Assembly (NCBI GenBank): GCA_029261435.1 | Contig: JAJDBI010000239.1 | Span: 1 to 25,745, forward strand | DNA from: Nitrospinaceae bacterium | GTDB taxonomy: Bacteria; Nitrospinota; Nitrospinia; Nitrospinales; VA-1 | Length of the DNA: 25,745 bases | Direction of reading: 5' to 3' | Part shown: piece after piece, positions 21,014-25,745 of the stretch | How positions within the stretch are numbered: position 1 is the first letter of the stretch | Layout: each line of letters begins with the position of its first letter | Notes under the pieces: generated by a model | Told to the model about the DNA's origin: nothing | The model's input: only the letters and a program-made list of their open reading frames with translations | The model's database searches: none | Translations under genes and position numbers: made by a program

Positions 21014-23326
21014 TTGACTATAAACGGTAATTCCAAAAAACCAGACTCATCGCGTTTGAGTTTTGTGATCCTTCTGTCCTTTGTCATTTTGATTGTGCTC
21101 GCGGGATTAGGTTGGCTTGGGTTATCCCATATTGAGAAGGAGACCCAGTCCAGTGTCTTGAGTCAACTTGCCGATAGGCTTCCCCAGTCCATAAAGATGA
21201 TAAAAATCTGGAAGCGGAGTATTGCCATGGATGTTTCCACCATCGCTTCTGATAAGAAATTCCAAAACAAAATTCAAGCTCTCATAAAAAAGGTGAATGA
21301 AGTTCAGGGAGAGGCCTCCTCTATTGTGGGCTCTGCAGAACTGAAGGTGATTCATGAACATCTGGAGCCTTTATCAAAAAGTCTTTCTTTCAACGGGTTT
21401 TCCATTCTTAATGATGAAGGTTTGGAGATTGGGTCGCCTTTGGATGGGGTGGTAGGGACCCGGTGGCTGGTCAGCATTTCTGAGGGGGAACGTCTTTTTG
21501 ACTTGGTTCGCCTCGGAAATACCGTTATTTCACTTCCGTTTAAAAATGAACTTGCTCTTCTGGATCAGGATGGAGTTTTGCGTGAAAATAAACCCATCTT
21601 ATTAGTTGGCTCACCGATTTATGATTCGCAGGGGAAATTTGCGGCTGTTCTTGCGTTTTTCCTTAGTCCTGAAGCGGTCTTTACAGAGATTTTTGGTATT
21701 TCGCAATTTGGTAAGAGCGGCGAAACTTATGCCTTTGATGTTTCTGGCAATAGATTGACTAAAGGTCGCTTTGATGAAAGCCTAAGGCAGTTGGGGATAT
21801 TGGAGCCGTCTGCAACTTCATCACTCAATGTGGAAATCAGAGACCCTGGAGGGAATTTGCTCGAAGGATTTCAACCTTCCCACAAGCCTGATAAATGGCC
21901 GTTTACTCGGATGGTAAAGAGCGCTCTTCAGCAACAGTCGGGGTTTGATATTGAAGGGTATCGAAGTTATCGTGGCGTCAAAGTAATTGGTGTGTGGAGT
22001 TGGCTGTCAGAATTCAGGTTTGGAGTTGCCAGTGAAATCGATTACGAGGAAGCTTATAGTCTCTTATTTGAGGTAAAGAAATCTTTTTATGGAGTGTTTG
22101 GATTTTTGGTTTTTGCGGCATGTGGGGTTATCTGGCTGACATGGAGGCAGGGACAAATTAACTCGTCTCTGGTTGAAGCTACTGAAATGGCGGAAAAGGC
22201 CAGCCTTGCTAAAACGGAATTTCTTTCCAGAATGAGTCATGAGTTAAGAACTCCCATGAATGCTATTTTAGGATTTGCCCAGTTGCTACAAATGGGCCCT
22301 GTATACGGAAAATTCCAGGAAGTGAAAAACATGGTTGACCCTATTTTGAAGGCTGGAAATCATTTATTGGAATTGATTGACGAAGTTCTGGAACTTTCAA
22401 CAATTGAAGAGGGAAAACTAAGAGCTTCAATAGAGCCCGTAGAAATTTTTGAATTGAAAAATGACGTGCTTGATCTTGTGAAGCCTATGGCTGAAAAGGA
22501 ATCTGTGGTCCTGATTGATCAATGTCCTGTCGAGCGTCGCATCTTTGTCATGGCGGACAGACTTAAGTTGAAGCAGGTATTGGTCAATCTAATCACCAAC
22601 GCCATAAAATATAATCGGGTTGGAGGGTCTGTAACGCTTGCTTATAAGATAGAAAGTCACAAACTTATATTTCTTGTGGAAGATAGTGGACCTGGAATCA
22701 AAGAGGAAAATAAAAATATTATTTTCAAACCCTTTGAACGGTTGGGAGGGGAAGATTCTGGGATCGAAGGAACGGGAATAGGACTGTCGATATCCAAAAA
22801 GTTGATCGAGTTGATGAATGGAGCGATTGGACTAACCAGTGAGATAGGAAAGGGCAGCTGTTTTTATTTTTCACTGCCAGTTACCGATGAACCATCTGTC
22901 CTTAAAGAAAAAATTGATCGAAATTCCAGTAGCCTTGAGACTTCTCAGAATGTTATGACGGTTTTATATATAGAGGATAACCCTGCTAATCTGGAATTGG
23001 TTGAACAAATACTACGCGGTAAGGAGAATATTAGGTTGATATCGGCTATTGATGGAGGCTTGGGAATTGAGATGGCAAGGGAGCAAAGCCCCAACCTTAT
23101 TTTACTTGATATAAACCTTCCAGATCTGAGTGGAATTAGTGTTTTTAAAAAATTGAGGTCCATTGAAAACACCTCAAATATTCCGGTAATAGCGGTGAGT
23201 GCTGATGCTATGGAATCGGATAAAAAGATGGCTATGGGTTTGGGGTTTTGTTCATATATCACCAAGCCCATTGATGTCCCAGATTTCTTAAAGTCGATTG
23301 ATGACGCATTGTCAAAAGCAAATTGA
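21014..23326 (+). CDS. Hybrid sensor histidine kinase with periplasmic dCache-like domain
   Basis: The 770-residue protein has two membrane helices (about residues 17-38 and 358-377) flanking a periplasmic domain of about 320 residues whose segment PIYDSQGKFAAVLAFFLS and GKSGETYAFD resemble dCache small-molecule sensors. Cytoplasmic parts follow: HisKA with SHELRTPMNAILGF (phosphorylated H409), HATPase (N-box NLITNAIKYN near 525-534, VEDSGPG, GTGIGLS) and a receiver (acidic pair E654/D655, phospho-acceptor D699 in LLDINLP, K751). The start is TTG at 21014, with no in-frame ATG until residue 62. It lies 66 nt after the peroxidase gene. No dedicated output regulator is adjacent, so it may feed a phosphorelay elsewhere. 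Ligand unknown. Confidence 0.92.
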   Translation: MTINGNSKKPDSSRLSFVILLSFVILIVLAGLGWLGLSHIEKETQSSVLSQLADRLPQSIKMIKIWKRSIAMDVSTIASDKKFQNKIQALIKKVNEVQGEASSIVGSAELKVIHEHLEPLSKSLSFNGFSILNDEGLEIGSPLDGVVGTRWLVSISEGERLFDLVRLGNTVISLPFKNELALLDQDGVLRENKPILLVGSPIYDSQGKFAAVLAFFLSPEAVFTEIFGISQFGKSGETYAFDVSGNRLTKGRFDESLRQLGILEPSATSSLNVEIRDPGGNLLEGFQPSHKPDKWPFTRMVKSALQQQSGFDIEGYRSYRGVKVIGVWSWLSEFRFGVASEIDYEEAYSLLFEVKKSFYGVFGFLVFAACGVIWLTWRQGQINSSLVEATEMAEKASLAKTEFLSRMSHELRTPMNAILGFAQLLQMGPVYGKFQEVKNMVDPILKAGNHLLELIDEVLELSTIEEGKLRASIEPVEIFELKNDVLDLVKPMAEKESVVLIDQCPVERRIFVMADRLKLKQVLVNLITNAIKYNRVGGSVTLAYKIESHKLIFLVEDSGPGIKEENKNIIFKPFERLGGEDSGIEGTGIGLSISKKLIELMNGAIGLTSEIGKGSCFYFSLPVTDEPSVLKEKIDRNSSSLETSQNVMTVLYIEDNPANLELVEQILRGKENIRLISAIDGGLGIEMAREQSPNLILLDINLPDLSGISVFKKLRSIENTSNIPVIAVSADAMESDKKMAMGLGFCSYITKPIDVPDFLKSIDDALSKAN

Positions 23327-23396
23327 ATATTGAAAGAGTCTGTCATCTTGCTCTGCTAGCCTATTGGTTCCCTTTTGATCAAAAATTTGTCTGAAC

Positions 23397-23426
23397 CTGT
23401 TTTCCTGATTGAGAAGTCTGTATAAT
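23397..23426 (+). promoter_or_regulatory. Sigma-70-type promoter before the TPR-FGE gene
   Basis: CTGTTT (23397-23402) and a perfect TATAAT (23421-23426) are separated by 18 nt. Transcription would begin near 23433, about 68 nt before the ATG at 23501. The -35 box is weak. Confidence 0.4.
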
Positions 23427-23500
23427 GAATTGCTCGCACTATTTAATTGATCCTATTTTATATAACTGTAGTTGATAGTTTTAGATTGAAGAAGGAAACC

Positions 23501-24817
23501 ATGTCTAGAGTCTACGCAATAATTTTAGTTGTGCTGATTACTGTGGGAGTCGTAACTCCAGTATTGGCGGAAGATAGTCTCGGTTCGCTGGAGGAGGGTG
23601 AGAAGGCATTTCTGCTAGGGGAGTATGATAAGGCCGAGAAAATTTTTGATGCCGTTCTCGAAAGGGAACCGAATAATTTTATTTTATTAAGAGCCCAGGC
23701 TAATACAAAGATAAAGTTGGAGAAATTTGTCGAAGCAGAAAAAATGTTGAATGCAATTCTCGCTATGCCAGCGTCCACAGGGAGAGACATTCGGGTTCAC
23801 ACTGATGCCGGTATTTTAGAGGCAGAGTTGGTAGATGAAAATGTGATGGCTGTGGATGAGTCAGGTAAAAGTGATGATGCGTTCAGCCAGTTTCTGAAAA
23901 AAGATCATGAAGGACCCGTCCCGCATTATAGGGTGTTTCTGAAAAAATCCGGAAAGATGAAGATCTTTCGAAAAAGTCGAACTCGAATCCAGTTTTCGGG
24001 AATACCTGCTGCTACCCGTGAAAAAGTTGAAGCTCTAAAGACAGAAGTGATGAAAAAAATTATTGCAACCGGCAGGGAGAAGCCTGAGTTAGAAATGGTT
24101 GTCATCCCTGAAGGATGTTTTCAGATGGGGAGCGAGGTGGGTGACCCGGATGAACGACCGGTTCATAAAGTTTGTCTCTCTTCTTTTAAGATGGCGAAAT
24201 ATGAAGTGCGGCAAAAGTTTTTTCAAACTGTTATGGGCTATAACCCTTCTCAATACGTGGGAGGAGATATGCCCGTGGACACGGTATCCTGGGAGGGAGC
24301 CAGAGACTATTGTAAAAAACTGGGCTTGCGATTGCCGACTGAAGCGGAATGGGAGTATGCGGTCCGTGGGGGAACGCAAGGGGAATATTATTGGGGAGAT
24401 AATATCACCGGCAAGGAAGCGAATTTTTGTGACAGCACTTGCGATCTCAACAACAGAGAGCCCAATATAACGGATGGCTTTAAAAATTCTGCTCCAGTGG
24501 GATCTTTCCCGCCTAATGCTTTTGGACTTTATGATATGGCAGGCAATGTGAGCGAGTGGGTGTTGGACTGGATGGCCATCAATGAAAACTATTATGTGAT
24601 GGGTCCAGAGAAAGACCCGCAGGGTCCAAGACCGGAACTGGATACTTGTAGCGGGGTTGATTGTGTGGGAGCTTTTTCTATCACACAAAAAGTTTATCGG
24701 GGTGGAGCCTGGAATCAGGGTATTTCCAGTATGAGATCGGCTAACCGTAAGGATGCTCACTTCCAGCTTAAGGCAGACGGGGCGGGTTTCAGGTGCGCAG
24801 GGGATTTGAAATCCTAA
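23501..24817 (+). CDS. Exported TPR protein with C-terminal FGE-sulfatase fold
   Basis: The 438-residue protein has a signal peptide (1-23, cleaved near VLAED), a TPR-like region (about 28-90), a middle part I do not recognise, and a formylglycine-generating-enzyme (SUMF1-like) fold from about residue 198 to the end. FGE landmarks include VVIPEGCFQMGS, RLPTEAEWEYA, FGLYDMAGNVSEWV and YRGGAWNQ. The catalytic cysteine pair of true FGE, expected just after RGGxW, is absent, so sulfatase maturation is unlikely. Other cysteines (NFCDSTC, DTCSGVDC) may form disulfides. I use the ATG at 23501 because GAAGGAAA precedes it; an upstream in-frame start at 23447 would spoil the signal peptide. Its stop is 7 nt from that of a convergent paralogue. 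Confidence 0.85.
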   Translation: MSRVYAIILVVLITVGVVTPVLAEDSLGSLEEGEKAFLLGEYDKAEKIFDAVLEREPNNFILLRAQANTKIKLEKFVEAEKMLNAILAMPASTGRDIRVHTDAGILEAELVDENVMAVDESGKSDDAFSQFLKKDHEGPVPHYRVFLKKSGKMKIFRKSRTRIQFSGIPAATREKVEALKTEVMKKIIATGREKPELEMVVIPEGCFQMGSEVGDPDERPVHKVCLSSFKMAKYEVRQKFFQTVMGYNPSQYVGGDMPVDTVSWEGARDYCKKLGLRLPTEAEWEYAVRGGTQGEYYWGDNITGKEANFCDSTCDLNNREPNITDGFKNSAPVGSFPPNAFGLYDMAGNVSEWVLDWMAINENYYVMGPEKDPQGPRPELDTCSGVDCVGAFSITQKVYRGGAWNQGISSMRSANRKDAHFQLKADGAGFRCAGDLKS

Positions 24818-24824
24818 TTACAGA

Positions 24825-25622
24825 TTATTTGACGCAACGAAAACCGGCAAAGTTTAATCGCTTGCCAGGCTTGGCGTCGGTGCGGTCAGTGGGCCGTGTT
24901 CCCACAGCATAATTGATCCACGATCCTCCACGCATGACCTTGTACTTACCTGTCAACGGACCTTTGGGGTTTTTGGTTGGCGAGTGTTCATAATATTCTT
25001 TTTCATACCAATCGAATACCCATTCATAGACATTGCCTCCCATGTCATATAATCCATACCCATTGGGGGGGAAGCTCCCTACCGGAGCTGTGGTTTCGAA
25101 CCCGTCTCTGAACTGTTTTGCGCTCCATCTTTTTTCGCAATGTTGGTCACAAAAATTAGCTTTTCCTGATTGAACTTCATCGCCCCATGAATAAATCACT
25201 TCTTTCCCTCCTTTGGCGGCAACTTCCCATTCGGCTTCTGTCGGTAGACGCTTTCCTGCTAACTTGCAATATTGCCGGGCTTCCTGCCAGGTCACCTTTT
25301 CTACCGGTAAAGATTCACCCTTAAACTCTGATGGATTGTTTCCGGTTCTTCTGGAGAATTCTTTCTGGGTGACTTCAAACTTATCCATTAAAAAGGAGTC
25401 CAGATAAACGGTGTGGACAGGTTCTTCGTCCTCAAACCACTTCCTTTTGCAGGGGTCATTATGTTTGAGGCACTCGGATAAAGCCTGGTCGATTTTGAAG
25501 CCAATTTTATAATTTCCTGCTGGAATAACGACCATAGAAGGTGATGGTTCTGCCCGGCTTTGTTGCGAAGAACTCAAAAGAGTGAGGACGATCAAGATAA
25601 TCAATGGAAAAGGCATGGTCAT
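24825..25622 (-). CDS. Exported FGE-sulfatase-fold protein
   Basis: The 265-residue protein has a signal peptide (about residues 1-24) and one FGE-sulfatase domain: MVVIPAGNYKIGF, VHTVYLDSFLMDKFEVTQ, KRLPTEAEWEVA, YGLYDMGGNVYEWVFDWY and MRGGSWINYAV. As in the adjacent paralogue, the catalytic cysteines after RGGSW are missing, so it is probably a binding or structural member. Shared NFCDxxC and GFRC cysteines suggest common disulfides. It has no TPR. The start is ATG at 25622, or 25616 two codons later; ribosome site is weak for both. It begins 8 nt after the stop of an aldehyde dehydrogenase gene, so the two are co-transcribed. Confidence 0.88.
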   Translation of the reverse strand: MTMPFPLIILIVLTLLSSSQQSRAEPSPSMVVIPAGNYKIGFKIDQALSECLKHNDPCKRKWFEDEEPVHTVYLDSFLMDKFEVTQKEFSRRTGNNPSEFKGESLPVEKVTWQEARQYCKLAGKRLPTEAEWEVAAKGGKEVIYSWGDEVQSGKANFCDQHCEKRWSAKQFRDGFETTAPVGSFPPNGYGLYDMGGNVYEWVFDWYEKEYYEHSPTKNPKGPLTGKYKVMRGGSWINYAVGTRPTDRTDAKPGKRLNFAGFRCVK

Positions 25623-25630
25623 CTGTATCG

Positions 25631-25745
25631 TTAAATAAGCTTTGATCGAAATACCAATAGTTTCTCTTCGGTCATTTCTATCATGGTGGGAAGAATTCCC
25701 CCAACACCCAGCCCGGAAGCTTTACGCCCGCCAAACGGCATCCAA
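25631..25745 (-). CDS. Aldehyde dehydrogenase family protein (C-terminal 37 residues; rest outside window)
   Basis: The minus-strand frame running in from the right edge ends with residues MPFGGRKASGLGVGG, followed by MIEMTEEKLLVF and a TAA at 25633-25631. This is the typical C-terminus of NAD(P)-dependent aldehyde dehydrogenases (GGxKxSGxGxGG followed by MTEEK). The catalytic cysteine and cofactor site lie outside the window, so the substrate cannot be named. The stop is 8 nt before the start of the FGE-fold gene, so both belong to one transcript. Confidence 0.85.
   Translation of the reverse strand, partial: WMPFGGRKASGLGVGGILPTMIEMTEEKLLVFRSKLI

Noticed and set aside
1..25745. CRISPR arrays, insertion sequences, prophage or toxin-antitoxin genes
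   Set aside because: No regularly spaced direct repeats with spacers, transposase, integrase or phage-type genes were seen; the window looks like ordinary chromosomal core with one accessory-like operon.

Overview
The window comes from a Gram-negative bacterium: several proteins carry secretion signals and one a lipobox-like sequence, and there is a periplasmic di-heme peroxidase, an oligoribonuclease and a full-length GlnD. The leading 2-oxoacid:ferredoxin oxidoreductase genes fit an autotroph or anaerobe-derived chemolithotroph that uses low-potential ferredoxin chemistry, for example the reductive TCA cycle. Moderate GC, many TPR and FGE-fold secreted proteins and this gene mix would suit a Nitrospinota-like lineage. 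That placement is an inference; the window has no rRNA or other taxonomic marker.

Layout. 1-1593: 3' end of an oxidoreductase operon (beta subunit end, gamma subunit, small two-cluster ferredoxin subunit) closed by a strong terminator. 1700-2461: an unrecognised cysteine-rich protein. 2525-3897 (-): a fructosamine-3-kinase family gene overlapping a low-molecular-weight phosphatase gene, a likely protein-deglycation pair. 4023-6033 (+): purB-purC. 6030-8978 (-): orn, a small six-cysteine protein, and a membrane protein with an embedded spermidine-synthase-like domain. 8979-9485: non-coding, with two tandem 53-bp dyad-bearing repeats, one of which forms a minus-strand terminator. 9486-12884 (-): glnD followed by a secreted TPR protein. 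13194-14210 (-): DAHP synthase.

14271-19345 is the most interesting part. Five minus-strand genes (VOC protein, pirin, DoxX, metallo-beta-lactamase-fold protein, nitroreductase) sit opposite a PAS-AAA+-Fis sigma-54 activator. A clear -24/-12 element lies 37 nt upstream of the VOC start, and three near-identical 14-bp repeats lie about 75-125 bp upstream of the predicted transcription start. The content resembles quinone/electrophile-resistance operons of the MhqNOP type, but with sigma-54 control and with a metallo-beta-lactamase-fold member that has lost several metal ligands.

19336-25745: a small TPR lipoprotein, a di-heme cytochrome c peroxidase/MauG protein, a dCache-like hybrid histidine kinase, two adjacent convergent secreted FGE-sulfatase-fold proteins that lack the catalytic cysteines, and the last 37 codons of an aldehyde dehydrogenase. 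Extracytoplasmic sensing and redox defence recur here, but no single pathway ties these genes together.
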